Positions 50,583-59,185 of a stretch of 64,000 bases of DNA are shown here, piece after piece (the stretch's first letter is position 1; every line of letters begins with the position of its first letter). Source of the DNA: DATJMJ01 sp035503915 (lineage in GTDB: Bacteria > Actinomycetota > Acidimicrobiia > Acidimicrobiales > Palsa-688). Below the pieces are notes generated by a model. The model saw nothing but the letters and a program-made list of their open reading frames with translations. It ran no database searches and was not told the DNA's origin. The DNA is taken from contig DATJSU010000029.1 in assembly GCA_035503915.1 (NCBI GenBank), positions 101,733-165,732 of the forward strand, in the 5' to 3' direction. Made by a program: the position numbers and the translations under genes.

Positions 50583-52370
50583 TCACTCAATGCTGAAAAG
50601 GTAGGGGTACAGCGGCTGACCACCGTGGTGGACCTCGGCGGTCACACCTGGGCGTTGCTCGGACAGCCACCCGACAATGCGCCGCGTTTCGGCTGCGTGA
50701 GCCCCCTCGCCCTCAATGATGGTCACTATTTCGTGGTCCCCCGATTCGGCCACGAGGAGCGCGAGCAAAGCCATGGCCGCGCCCACTGGGCCTTGCGTGC
50801 CAGGCACCACGACCTTTACCCCTTCACGGGAGATGCCGAGCCAGTCGCCTTCGCGGACCGCTCCGGCGTCCGTCACTGCGTCCCGTGAAGCTTGCGCAAT
50901 TTCCCCTGAGAGGACACGAGCGGCGGCCGCGGCCATGTTGTCGGCATTGGTGTCGACGTCAGCTTCGGGGTCGTACTCGAGCAGTGCCGCGAAACCCTCG
51001 GGTATCCCGGCAGTCGGCACCACGCGGACCTTTTTGGTGGAACAACTGGCCGCTTGCTCGGCAACCGCTATCACATTGGGGTTGTTAGGCAGTACCACGA
51101 CTTGTTCTGCGCTGGTGACAGCGATGGCGTCCAAAAGCTCTTTTGTCGAGGGGTTGGCCGACTGGCCCCCGGCAACAACCTGCTGAACACCGAGGGAGCG
51201 AAAAATGCGCTTTATGCCCTCCCCGATGGAGACGGCGACCACGGCAGTGGTGACGGCGTCGGCGGGGATCTCTTGCTGGTCACCGGACTCGACCGCTTCG
51301 CGGACCCAGCGCTCCTCTTCGACCTGCTCGGCAAGGTCTGTCACACGGATCTGCCAAGGGCGGCCGATCTCGATGGCCGCCTCGATAGCGCCGCCAATGT
51401 CGTCGGTGTGGATGTGGCAGTTGTAGAGGCCCTCGCCGCCAACGATCACTATCGAGCCCCCGTAGCCGCGCCAGACGCTCCTGAAGGCCGGGATCGCCTC
51501 GTCGGACGCGTCAAGGAAGAACATCACCTCGTAGCGCAAGTCTCCGACACCGTTCTCGGGTACTTTGCGTTCCCGGCCTTCATCCGCCGCGGCGCCGGTG
51601 CCAGGAGTGGCGCCGGTACCAGGAGCGGTGCCGGTACCAGGAGCGGGGATGCCTCGCGTGGAAGCGTTTGCCGGTGGCGGAGGAGCTGCGATCTCCCTGC
51701 CGTCGGCGACATGGAGGAAACTGTCCAGCAGTAGGAGAAGGCCCGCGCCCCCGGCGTCGACCACGCCCGCAGCCTTGAGGGCGCTCAGCTGCTCCGTAGT
51801 GCCGGCGAGCGCCTTGGCAGCATCTTGCCTCGCGGAGTCGAGAACTTGAACGAGGGAAGAGCCAACGTTGGCGGAAAGTGCCGCAGCTGCGCCCTTGGCC
51901 GCGGCTCTGGCTACCGTCAGGATGGTGCCCTCGACTGGGTTGCTGACCGCGCCATAAGCGCTGAAACTCGCTCGCGAGAGCGCTTCGGCGAGATCTTGGC
52001 CACCGAGGCCCGAGCCGCTTGGGCGCGAGCGGCCAGGGCCACGGCTTGCGCCGCTGGCCGGGAGGGCCTCTTTGAAAGAGGTGGCCATGCCTCGCAGGAT
52101 TTGGGACAAGATGACACCGGAATTGCCCCGCGCACCCATGAGCGAGCCGTGGCTGAGCGCCTGAGCGACGGCGGTGATGTCGGGTGGACCGGCCTGGTCG
52201 AGCTCTTTTTGCACGGCCTCCAAGGTGAGGCCCATGTTGGTACCGGTGTCGCCGTCAGGGACCGGGTAGACGTTGAGCCGGTTGAGCGCCTCCCTGTGCT
52301 CTTTTAGCGCAGCCGTGTAGACACGCACGACCCGGGCGAGGTCGGAGGCTGTAATGGTTTCTAAGGCCAT
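50583..52370 (-). CDS. DAK2-domain protein (FakA/YloV-like fatty-acid kinase)
   Basis: The 595-residue protein has an N-terminal DhaL-type kinase domain (LNVYPVPDGDTGTNMGLTL, SLMGARGNSGVILSQILRG, NPVEGTILTV, VDAGGAGLLLLLD) and the YloV C-terminal region ending HHGGQPLYPYLFSIE. FakA phosphorylates fatty acids bound to FakB. No fakB is adjacent, though plsX, which can use the product, is nearby. A Pro/Gly/Thr tandem repeat lies near residues 240-260. ATG 52370 has AGGAG 9 nt upstream. The gene is usually next to rpmB and recG, as here. Confidence 0.92.
   Translation of the reverse strand: MALETITASDLARVVRVYTAALKEHREALNRLNVYPVPDGDTGTNMGLTLEAVQKELDQAGPPDITAVAQALSHGSLMGARGNSGVILSQILRGMATSFKEALPASGASRGPGRSRPSGSGLGGQDLAEALSRASFSAYGAVSNPVEGTILTVARAAAKGAAAALSANVGSSLVQVLDSARQDAAKALAGTTEQLSALKAAGVVDAGGAGLLLLLDSFLHVADGREIAAPPPPANASTRGIPAPGTGTAPGTGATPGTGAAADEGRERKVPENGVGDLRYEVMFFLDASDEAIPAFRSVWRGYGGSIVIVGGEGLYNCHIHTDDIGGAIEAAIEIGRPWQIRVTDLAEQVEEERWVREAVESGDQQEIPADAVTTAVVAVSIGEGIKRIFRSLGVQQVVAGGQSANPSTKELLDAIAVTSAEQVVVLPNNPNVIAVAEQAASCSTKKVRVVPTAGIPEGFAALLEYDPEADVDTNADNMAAAAARVLSGEIAQASRDAVTDAGAVREGDWLGISREGVKVVVPGTQGPVGAAMALLALLVAESGDHEIVTIIEGEGAHAAETRRIVGWLSEQRPGVTAEVHHGGQPLYPYLFSIE
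51595..51648 (-). repeat. Three 18-bp tandem repeats inside the fakA-like gene
   Basis: Units at 51595-51612, 51613-51630 and 51631-51648 differ at a few bases and encode repeated Pro-Gly-Thr-Gly. They form a flexible linker and can change in copy number without frameshift. Confidence 0.8.
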
Positions 52371-52477
52371 CTGTCGTGGCTCCTGTGCACAGCTGCGGCT
52401 ATACCCTGCGTGGTCAGGGTACTCGCTCGGCCCGACGGCTTCGCTGCTTGCCCAAGGTGATGCTGCGGCCCGGATGG

Positions 52478-52492
52478 TATCCTGAAGCCCCT
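52478..52492 (+). promoter_or_regulatory. Promoter of rpmB
   Basis: TATCCT (52478-52483) with an upstream TGG (extended -10) lies 9 nt before ATG 52493. No Shine-Dalgarno is present. The spacing equals that of rpmF. Confidence 0.5.
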
Positions 52493-52687
52493 ATGGCAGG
52501 CGTCTGTGAGGTTTGTGGGCGGCACCCGTCCGTTGGCATGAGCATCAGTCACTCGCACCGTCGTACGAAGCGGCGCTGGTACCCCAACATCCAGCGCGTG
52601 CGAGCGGTCGTGAACGGGGCCCATCGACGCGTCAATGTCTGCACCTCGTGCATCCGCGCGGGCAAGGTAGTCAAGACCGCGCATTGA
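52493..52687 (+). CDS. rpmB: 50S ribosomal protein L28
   Basis: The 64-residue protein has VCEVCGRHP, ISHSHRRTKRRWYPNIQRVRA and the second Cys pair in VCTSCIRAGKV, so it is the zinc-binding (C+) form. ATG 52493 gives the standard start; the frame is open to 52376 but not conserved. Confidence 0.96.
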   Translation: MAGVCEVCGRHPSVGMSISHSHRRTKRRWYPNIQRVRAVVNGAHRRVNVCTSCIRAGKVVKTAH

Positions 52688-52741
52688 GCGCCGACGCCTC
52701 TGGCACCGACATCGCGCCGAGGCCGTGACTGAGACGGGGAC

Positions 52742-52780
52742 CTAGGCGGGCACGGGCTGGCCGGCCCGCAACGAGCCTAG
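52742..52780. terminator. Hairpin between convergent rpmB and GAF-HTH genes
   Basis: CTAGGC (52742-52747) pairs with GCCTAG (52775-52780). Inside, a GGGC stretch pairs with GCCC, with a bulge. The right arm contains the stop codon of the minus-strand gene, so one structure could serve both transcripts. Confidence 0.4.
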
Positions 52781-53622
52781 AGGGCGCCTTGAGGGCGCCG
52801 GAGCGAGTTCGCCTCGAGGAGCGACATCACGTCTTCGCTCCTGAAGCGCAGGTGGCCGCCGACGGTACGCAGGCAGGCAAGCTTGCCCGAGGCGGCCCAG
52901 TTGATGACCGTCCGCTCGGTCACGTCGAAGAGGGCGGCAACTTCGTGGCTGCGCAAGAGCGAATGGCCGTCGGCGGTTTGCCTGGCGCTGTTTTGGTGCT
53001 CGGCAGGCGCCGGTTGAGGGCCCAGGTGGTCGGTGCCCCGGTGCGCTGAAAGTGCAGTCGAAAGAAGGCGACCGACCGCCACCATGGCGGCGCGCTCCCG
53101 GCGGGTGAGCTCGCGAGGTTCGGTGTCCAGGACGGCGAAAATGGCCGCCACTTCACCTGAAGGGCCGAGCAGCGGAACCCCGAGCAGCCAGCGGATGCCG
53201 AGGTTGGAACGAGCTAGCCGGCTGTGGGCCAAGGCTGGGTTGCTGACCGGGTCGGTGACCTCGACTGGCTCTTTGCGGCTGGCGATGATCGAGAAGAGCT
53301 CGGGGTCCTCGAGCGCCTCGCGTTCGGCCCCAAAGGAGAGAGTGCTCCAACTCTCGCCTCGTACGACGGTGACGAGGGCAAGCGGGCAGCGCGCCGCCGT
53401 CGACCCAACGAGGAGCAGGTCTGCAAAAGCTTGACCTGCCTGGCTTGCAGACGCTTCGTCGCGCCTCGAACCGTGCCCCGGGTCGGCGCCTTGGCCCCCG
53501 AGGTTGACGACACCCGGGCCGAGGGGACGGCGTGCCAATGGCTCCGCCGCTGCCCGTGCCAGGGCTGCCCCTCGCACCACTTGCGAACTGGGCTGCAACA
53601 CTGTGGGGATTGCCTCGCGCAC
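52777..53622 (-). CDS. GAF-domain regulator with BldC/excisionase-type HTH
   Basis: The 281-residue protein has a GAF-like domain in its middle (about 90-215: LALVTVVRGESWSTLSFG, SNLGIRWLLGVPLLGPSGEV, AAIFAVLDTEPRELTRRE). At the C-terminus it has a MerR/BldC-like helix-turn-helix (LLRSHEVAALFDVTERTVIN, WAASGKLACLRTVGGHLRF). It should bind DNA in response to a small ligand or redox state. GTG 53622 with GGAGGAG 9 nt upstream is chosen; the frame is open to 53787. Target genes are unknown. Confidence 0.75.
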   Translation of the reverse strand: MREAIPTVLQPSSQVVRGAALARAAAEPLARRPLGPGVVNLGGQGADPGHGSRRDEASASQAGQAFADLLLVGSTAARCPLALVTVVRGESWSTLSFGAEREALEDPELFSIIASRKEPVEVTDPVSNPALAHSRLARSNLGIRWLLGVPLLGPSGEVAAIFAVLDTEPRELTRRERAAMVAVGRLLSTALSAHRGTDHLGPQPAPAEHQNSARQTADGHSLLRSHEVAALFDVTERTVINWAASGKLACLRTVGGHLRFRSEDVMSLLEANSLRRPQGAL

Positions 53623-53793
53623 TTTGCCGGTCTCCTCCTTGTTCCCGGGCCTTCCGAAGAAGTGCTCAAAGCAAAGGTCGGACGCTAGAGGGTGCCTCTT
53701 GAGGTAAGGAAGGAGAAACCGGAAGGGCCTTTGGCCCCAAATAGGTTGATAGGCGAAAGCATCGGCTCTCCGAACAGGTACTTTCACCAGTCC

Positions 53794-54810
53794 TCAGAGC
53801 TCGTGCTCCCATCCCAAAGCTGGGAGCGGCCTGCCGTCGAGCAGGTGCTCGGAACTGACGCCGGTGCAGGTCCCGATCATGTAGGGCGGGGGCAAGCCGG
53901 CAGCATAAAAGGCCCCGGCGACGTCATGGCGACGCCGCGCGGTCAGCACGAGGACGTAATCGTCCCCCCCTCCAAGGGCTTCCTCGAGGGTCGCGCCGCG
54001 GGCGATCGGGAGCTCCGCTCGGGACAGTTCGAAGCCCACGCCTGATGAGGCCGCCAACTTGCCCAGGTCAGCGGTGAGGCCGTCCGAGACGTCGATCATC
54101 GCAGTAGCGCCCATCGCCCGTGCCACTTCACCTTCTACCAGGTGCGGTACCGGCCGCGCGTGCGCGCGGGCGAGCGGTGACGACCGCGCTACCGACCCGC
54201 CCTCTTTCAGCAGGCGCAGCCCGGCGGCAGCGGCGCCGAGCTCGCCTGTGACCCAGATGGCGTCACCCGCGCTCGCTCCGTTCCGTAAGACCGGCGCGCC
54301 GTCGACCCAGCCCACGACGGCGACGCTCACTACACCCTCGTGACCCCCGCTCAGGTCACCCCCCACTACCGGGCAGGCGTAGCGAGACGCGGCCTCGAGG
54401 ATGCCCGAGTAAAGCTCCTCGAGCTCTGGTCGCTTGAGGCCAACAACGCTCACGAGGGCGTAGCTCGGCCGTCCCCCCATGGCAGCGATGTCGCTCAGGT
54501 TGACGGCCATCGCTTTCCAACCGAGATCCGCCAGGCTCGTCAGCCTGAGGTCGGCATCCATGCCCGCGACCAGGCAATCCGAGGCGAGCAGGAGCCGCTT
54601 GGTCGACCCGCTCCCGTCGCGCGAGCCGGGGACGGCCACAACTGCCGCGTCGTCCCCGAACCAAACCTGACCAGCGGGCGGCACAGGGAGCAACTGCTCG
54701 AGCCGTGCCAGGGCCTCGCTTTCTCCTCCGGCCGGCTGCGAGCCCGCGCCGGCCAGCTCGCGCGTGCCCCCGGTTAGCCCGGCGGCGCCAATTTGGGGGT
54801 CGGCGCTCAT
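53794..54810 (-). CDS. thiL: Thiamine-monophosphate kinase
   Basis: The 338-residue enzyme makes thiamine diphosphate from the monophosphate. It has the Mg-binding WFGDDAAVV, the SDCLVAGMDADLRL block, VNLSDIAAMGGRP, CPVVGGDLSGG, MIDVSDGLTADLGKLA and GGGDDYVLVL. An N-terminal Gly/Ala-rich extension of about 30 residues is not conserved. It follows the PH-domain gene by 13 bp. Confidence 0.95.
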   Translation of the reverse strand: MSADPQIGAAGLTGGTRELAGAGSQPAGGESEALARLEQLLPVPPAGQVWFGDDAAVVAVPGSRDGSGSTKRLLLASDCLVAGMDADLRLTSLADLGWKAMAVNLSDIAAMGGRPSYALVSVVGLKRPELEELYSGILEAASRYACPVVGGDLSGGHEGVVSVAVVGWVDGAPVLRNGASAGDAIWVTGELGAAAAGLRLLKEGGSVARSSPLARAHARPVPHLVEGEVARAMGATAMIDVSDGLTADLGKLAASSGVGFELSRAELPIARGATLEEALGGGDDYVLVLTARRRHDVAGAFYAAGLPPPYMIGTCTGVSSEHLLDGRPLPALGWEHEL

Positions 54811-54823
54811 GGCACGGCAGAGC

Positions 54824-55498
54824 TCACATCCGGGAAAGCAGTTCGGCCTTCTTGGCTGCGAACTCCTTCCGGCTGATCACCCCGCGCTTACGCAGGTCGT
54901 CAAGTTGGCTCAACTGCTCGGCAAGGCTCGCGCCCGGCGGGGCGCCGGGAGCCTGAGCAGGGTCGGCCGGCTCGGCGGAGCCGCCCGCATCAGCCCACTC
55001 ACCTGTCCCTGCCACCGCCGGGCCTCCGCGGTGGGCGTTGATCAAGCGGTAAATCTCGTTCTGGATCGCCACCGGGTGCGGAAGGTCAGGGAACGTCTCA
55101 GGGCTGTCGCGCCCAGGCGACTCGAGCAGGACGTCCCCGCACCCCAGGATGCGGTCCCAAAGGGACTGCGTGTAGGAAATATCGGTCAGCCGGTCGAGGA
55201 GGATTTCCCTTCCTTTGCGCTTGAGGACCCCCTCGCGCATGATCAGCCGCTCGTTGGTGACGACAAAAGTCGTTGTGGCCCAACGGATGTAGCGCACGAG
55301 GAGCCAGAGGAGGCAAAGAACAAGCACTCCACCGAGCACGAACAGGGCCCACTGGGCGGCGGACTCGACGAGCGCGGCGATACAGCCGGCGACCACGACA
55401 GCGACGGCAAAACCCGGCATGAAGAGGTACTTCCAGTGTGGGCGGACATCGACCGCGACCTCCTCGCCGGGGTTGAGCAATTTTGCCGGGAACGCCAT
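54824..55498 (-). CDS. PH-domain (DUF304) membrane protein with SHOCT-like tail
   Basis: The 224-residue protein has two membrane helices (about 27-45 and 48-70), then a bacterial PH domain (WATTTFVVTNERLIMREGVL, REILLDRLTDISYTQSLWDRIL). After an acidic, Pro/Ala-rich linker comes a short SHOCT-like helix hairpin at the end (LDDLRKRGVISRKEFAAKKAELL). YdbS-type proteins of this sort have unknown roles at the membrane. ATG 55498 has GAGGGG 8 nt upstream. Confidence 0.85.
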   Translation of the reverse strand: MAFPAKLLNPGEEVAVDVRPHWKYLFMPGFAVAVVVAGCIAALVESAAQWALFVLGGVLVLCLLWLLVRYIRWATTTFVVTNERLIMREGVLKRKGREILLDRLTDISYTQSLWDRILGCGDVLLESPGRDSPETFPDLPHPVAIQNEIYRLINAHRGGPAVAGTGEWADAGGSAEPADPAQAPGAPPGASLAEQLSQLDDLRKRGVISRKEFAAKKAELLSRM

Positions 55499-55531
55499 GA
55501 GCGGTACCCCCTCGCCTTCTGTTCCAGATCC

Positions 55532-56698
55532 TTATCCGAGCTTGCTCGCGATGGATGCCGCAGAGCGCAAGGCCGTCCCATCCGCGCCTGCCGAACCCCA
55601 GGACACGCTCGGCCTCCGGTGAGCTTCTTCGACCATGTCTGCGAGCAAGACCGGGAAATCTATTGCTGCTCCCCCTGCCCACAAGTACTTTGACAGCGAA
55701 CCCGGGATGGTGTTGACCTCATTGACCCACCATTGCCCAGTCGCGTCGTCGACGAGGAAGTCCACACGCCACACGCCGCGAAGCCCTGCCAGCTCGGCCA
55801 CCGAGGCGGCTGCGTCGCTGAGCTCTTTTTGGATCTCCCCAGGCAAAGGAGCCGGCAGTTCGCGTGGGGCGCTCACCATCCCCTCACCACCGAGGTACTT
55901 GTCGGAATAAGACAAGATAGGGCTCGAACCGCTCACCCTAAGCGCCCTGGCAAAAAGCGACAAGGAAAAAGTTGGGAACGCCCGGGCGGCAACTTCGACG
56001 TCGGAGGTCTCGGCGCGGTACGGTTCGGCCACGACTCCCCTGCTCGCGTGCGGCCCACCGAGCTGCACGTAGCGCAGGACGTCGGCCCAGTGCTCAACAA
56101 TTTCAATGCCGATCGACGAACCCCCGAAACGAGGCTTCAATATGAACGGCCGCGGCGGGTCGTCCCACCTCGGCGCCTCGGCCCCCGGGACTACCAGTGC
56201 CCGGGGAAGCGTCGGCAGGCCGGCCGCATGGGCCACGGCCCCAAAAGCGAGCTTGTCCATCCCAAGTGCCGCCCCAGCAGCAGTCGGCCCGGTGTAAGGC
56301 AAGCCGGCCATGTCGAGGGCTGCCTGGAGCGTGCCGTCCTCCCCAGGCCCACCATGGCAGCAATTGACGAGTGCGCCAAGCTCGACCTTGCGTTCTTTGG
56401 GCCCGCCGAGCATGCCGGGCTTGGACATGAAGAAACCGCCCCCGGGTTGCGCGACAAATCGAAGCTCTTTAGCCCCTCTTGGCGGCCCTTCCAAGAACGC
56501 CGAGGCCTCCAGGGCGGGGTCGACCGACACAAATTGCTCGCCCTTTGTCCAGTAGATCGCTTCGATCGGTCCCTGGCCGACGTTGAGCAAGGCTCGGGCC
56601 ACCTGGAGCCCCGTAAGGATGCTGACGTCGTGCTCCGGCGAGGGGCCACCGAAGAGCACCCCCACTGGCTCGTTCCCGATCGGGCTCACGAGGCTCAA
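55532..56698 (-). CDS. ddl: D-alanine--D-alanine ligase
   Basis: The 388-residue ATP-grasp enzyme has VLFGGPSPEHDVSILTG, NCCHGGPGEDGTLQAALDM, PYTGPTAAGAALGMDK, ILKPRFGGSSIGIE, and the metal site in WWVNEVNTIPGSLSKYLW. It supplies the dipeptide used by the coupled murF upstream. ATG 56698 overlaps the murF stop (ATGA). A short Ser/Ala tail extends past the usual C-terminus. Confidence 0.95.
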   Translation of the reverse strand: MSLVSPIGNEPVGVLFGGPSPEHDVSILTGLQVARALLNVGQGPIEAIYWTKGEQFVSVDPALEASAFLEGPPRGAKELRFVAQPGGGFFMSKPGMLGGPKERKVELGALVNCCHGGPGEDGTLQAALDMAGLPYTGPTAAGAALGMDKLAFGAVAHAAGLPTLPRALVVPGAEAPRWDDPPRPFILKPRFGGSSIGIEIVEHWADVLRYVQLGGPHASRGVVAEPYRAETSDVEVAARAFPTFSLSLFARALRVSGSSPILSYSDKYLGGEGMVSAPRELPAPLPGEIQKELSDAAASVAELAGLRGVWRVDFLVDDATGQWWVNEVNTIPGSLSKYLWAGGAAIDFPVLLADMVEEAHRRPSVSWGSAGADGTALRSAASIASKLG

Positions 56699-58248
56699 GG
56701 GTAGTGGTCGGGCAAGTCGTTCTCGTACAGGACGGCGTCCCCATCCCCGAGCTCTGCCGCGGCCCAGCCCACGGCGAGCTGCCTGTTGCGGGCTCGCCGG
56801 GCCGGCAGACCGGCAGCACGCGCCCCTGCCAGCAAGGCTCTCGCATTGGTCCTACCGACGACGCAAAGCTCGCTCGCCACCTCGCCGGCCCTGGCAGCAA
56901 AGTTCGCGTTCTCCCTCGCCTGCAACACACCGAGCTCGACCATCCCTGGCGTGACCACAACTCTCTTAGCGTCTTTGTCCCCAAGGGTCGCCAACAGGGC
57001 CAATGCAGAAGCGGCCCCGGCCGGGTTGGCGTTGTAGGTGTCATCGATGACCCAGGCACCGCTCCCGTTCCGGCCGATGTTCCTCCGGTGGGGCGCGACC
57101 GGCAGGGCCCCTAAGCGCGCCTCGACAACCTCGGGAGGCACCCCAAGAGAGAGCGCGGCCGCAACGGCGCACGCGACGTTGCCGGGCTCCACTTCCGGCG
57201 ATGCGTGGGCAAAGACGTCCATTTCTGCCTCGAGATGGTTAGCGAGCACGTGGATCTTGCCCTCCTCCACCGTGACCCTCACGTCGGCCCGGGGCTCGCG
57301 ACAAGAGCAGCGCCAGAGAGACTTGCCGCTTTCTTCGATCTTTTGCGCGAGCTCCTCGAGCAAGGGGTAATCGACGTTCAGGATCGCGACGCGGGCGCCC
57401 GCGAGGATCTCGGCTTTGGCCTCAGCGATCCGCTCCAAGCTCCCCATTCGCTCGAGATGGACCGGCCCAATCGCCGTGATCATCGCTATCTCGGGGCGCG
57501 CCCACTGGCACATGTCCCTTATTTCGCCCTGGCCGTAAGTGCCCATCTCTGCAACGAAAACCCCCGTCCCGCTCCCCAGGTGCTCGTTGACCGCCCGCGC
57601 AAGACCAGCCGTGTTGTTGAAGCTCGCCGGGCTCGCAACGACAGAAAATGTTGCCCCCACGAGGTGGGCCACATAGCCCTTCGTGGTCGTCTTCCCATAA
57701 GAGCCTGTTATCGCGACGACGCGCGGCGAGACCGCAGTTAAGCGTTTGCTCGCCTTGGCGACATAGGGGGCGAGTAGGCGCGACTCGACCGGGCGTGCCA
57801 GGGCGAGCGCTACGTCGACGAGCACTGGCGCCGCCACAGCCGCCATGGCGCCCGCGGTGAGCGCCGGATGGAGGCCGAAAATCCCAGCCACTCCCAAGAC
57901 AATCGCGAGGACTATCGCTGAGGTCGTCGCGAGCCGCCGGAGCCTCCCGGTCCAAGCAAGTTTGGATGTCCTGCCACGGAGGCCGAAACCAAAAGGCCCC
58001 ATGACCGCCACGAGCACGGGCATGAAAGCCGCCACCGCATACCATGCCGAAATTACCGCCCCGACCACCGCAGCGAAGAAAGCGACCTGGTTTATCGCTC
58101 CCGCGAGCCACCAACGGCGGGCGAACTTGGTCGTCGAGCCGGCGAGGTAGTGCTCTCGCTGAGCTACCCGCAACCACCGCAGGTAGGCAAGGCCGATGGC
58201 GACAAGGCTCGCGCAGAGGACAACCACCTCGAGGGCGCGGCTGTTCAT
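56695..58248 (-). CDS. MurF-like Mur ligase with N-terminal membrane domain
   Basis: The 517-residue protein starts with four to five hydrophobic segments (about 7-25, 47-70, 72-88, 107-123, 128-150), followed by a Mur ligase body. That body has P-loop AITGSYGKTTTKGY, FNNTAGLARAVNEHLG, FVAEMGTYGQGEI, AIGPVHLERMGS, NVDYPLL and DDTYNANP. MurF adds D-Ala-D-Ala to the UDP-MurNAc-tripeptide, and the coupled ddl supports this activity. Normal MurF proteins are cytoplasmic and about 450 residues, so the membrane fusion is unusual. It overlaps the hydrolase gene by ATGA. Confidence 0.88.
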   Translation of the reverse strand: MNSRALEVVVLCASLVAIGLAYLRWLRVAQREHYLAGSTTKFARRWWLAGAINQVAFFAAVVGAVISAWYAVAAFMPVLVAVMGPFGFGLRGRTSKLAWTGRLRRLATTSAIVLAIVLGVAGIFGLHPALTAGAMAAVAAPVLVDVALALARPVESRLLAPYVAKASKRLTAVSPRVVAITGSYGKTTTKGYVAHLVGATFSVVASPASFNNTAGLARAVNEHLGSGTGVFVAEMGTYGQGEIRDMCQWARPEIAMITAIGPVHLERMGSLERIAEAKAEILAGARVAILNVDYPLLEELAQKIEESGKSLWRCSCREPRADVRVTVEEGKIHVLANHLEAEMDVFAHASPEVEPGNVACAVAAALSLGVPPEVVEARLGALPVAPHRRNIGRNGSGAWVIDDTYNANPAGAASALALLATLGDKDAKRVVVTPGMVELGVLQARENANFAARAGEVASELCVVGRTNARALLAGARAAGLPARRARNRQLAVGWAAAELGDGDAVLYENDLPDHYP

Positions 58249-59075
58249 GGTGACCCTGGCCTGTTGCGCAAGAGTGCTTGCCTCACCTGCGATATGAGGT
58301 CGGCCTCGAGCAAATGGCCGGCTGCAGGCACGAGAGTTACTTTTGGGCGCAGACCGGGGAAGGCCTCGAGGGCCGCTCTCGCCCCAGCCGCCGACGCCTC
58401 GGTGTCATTTTCTCCCCAGATCAGTTCGAGCGCCCCCTCCGTGCTCGCCCAATCACCAAGGAGCGGCAGGTACGCCGACGTCGCTGTTTCTTGCACAGCT
58501 TTCACCAGTACACCTCGCATCAGGGGCGAGGCCTGGCGATAGTCCGGAGAACCGTACTTTTGGCGGAACCTCTCCATTGCGGCTTCGCTGATCAGGCCCT
58601 CCCGTTTGAGCACCCTTCCCAACCTAAAACCGAGCGGCGGGCGCGCGTGGTGGGCCGCCCCGGCGAACGGGGCCAGGGGCGCCCCGGCGAGCACCAAGGC
58701 GCTTATTGAGGCCCGCCGGAGAGCACCACTCCCCTGGCGGTCTCCTTCGGGCCCGGCGGAGAGCGCTGCCATTTGGGCTGCCACCCGAGCGCCGAAACTG
58801 TGACCGACTACGACTGCTTGCCCGCCTTGCCCCCCGCAAAGTTCGCTCAGCACGGGGAGCAGGTACTCGGCGTACTCCCTCGTTGACCAGGGTTCAGGCG
58901 GTTCAGGCGCCACTCCGAAGCCCGGCAAGTCGAGGGCGATCGCGTCCAAGCCCTGGAGCACACCGTCAAAGTCGTGGTGGTCCCTTGCCCAGCCGTGAAG
59001 CGCGAGCGCCCAGGCGGCCCCGCTGCCATAGCGCTCACCCCAAAGGCGTCCGGCGGCGAAGGTCCTCAGCGCCAT
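58245..59075 (-). CDS. Alpha/beta hydrolase
   Basis: The 276-residue protein has ALALHGWARDHHDFDGVL, the nucleophile elbow VVGHSFGARVAAQMA, the acid in LIWGENDTEAS and the base in VPAAGHLLEADL. A cap region spans about 135-205. The substrate is unknown; coupling to murF and ddl hints at wall-related chemistry. ATG 59075 is chosen; an in-frame TTG at 59087 is possible. Confidence 0.82.
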   Translation of the reverse strand: MALRTFAAGRLWGERYGSGAAWALALHGWARDHHDFDGVLQGLDAIALDLPGFGVAPEPPEPWSTREYAEYLLPVLSELCGGQGGQAVVVGHSFGARVAAQMAALSAGPEGDRQGSGALRRASISALVLAGAPLAPFAGAAHHARPPLGFRLGRVLKREGLISEAAMERFRQKYGSPDYRQASPLMRGVLVKAVQETATSAYLPLLGDWASTEGALELIWGENDTEASAAGARAALEAFPGLRPKVTLVPAAGHLLEADLISQVRQALLRNRPGSP

Positions 59076-59172
59076 GGGCCTTGCCAAGCTACTAAGAGCT
59101 GCCCGGTGCGAGGGTGCAGGCCGGCCGGCCCTGCTCGCTCGGGCGCTCCCAGTAACGGTCGGAGGCGGCGAG

Positions 59173-59185
59173 TAACGTGAATTAC
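59173..59185 (+). promoter_or_regulatory. Leaderless-type promoter of uvrD2
   Basis: TAACGT (59173-59178), then 7 nt, then ATG 59186. It is identical in hexamer and spacing to the mshD promoter. Confidence 0.65.
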
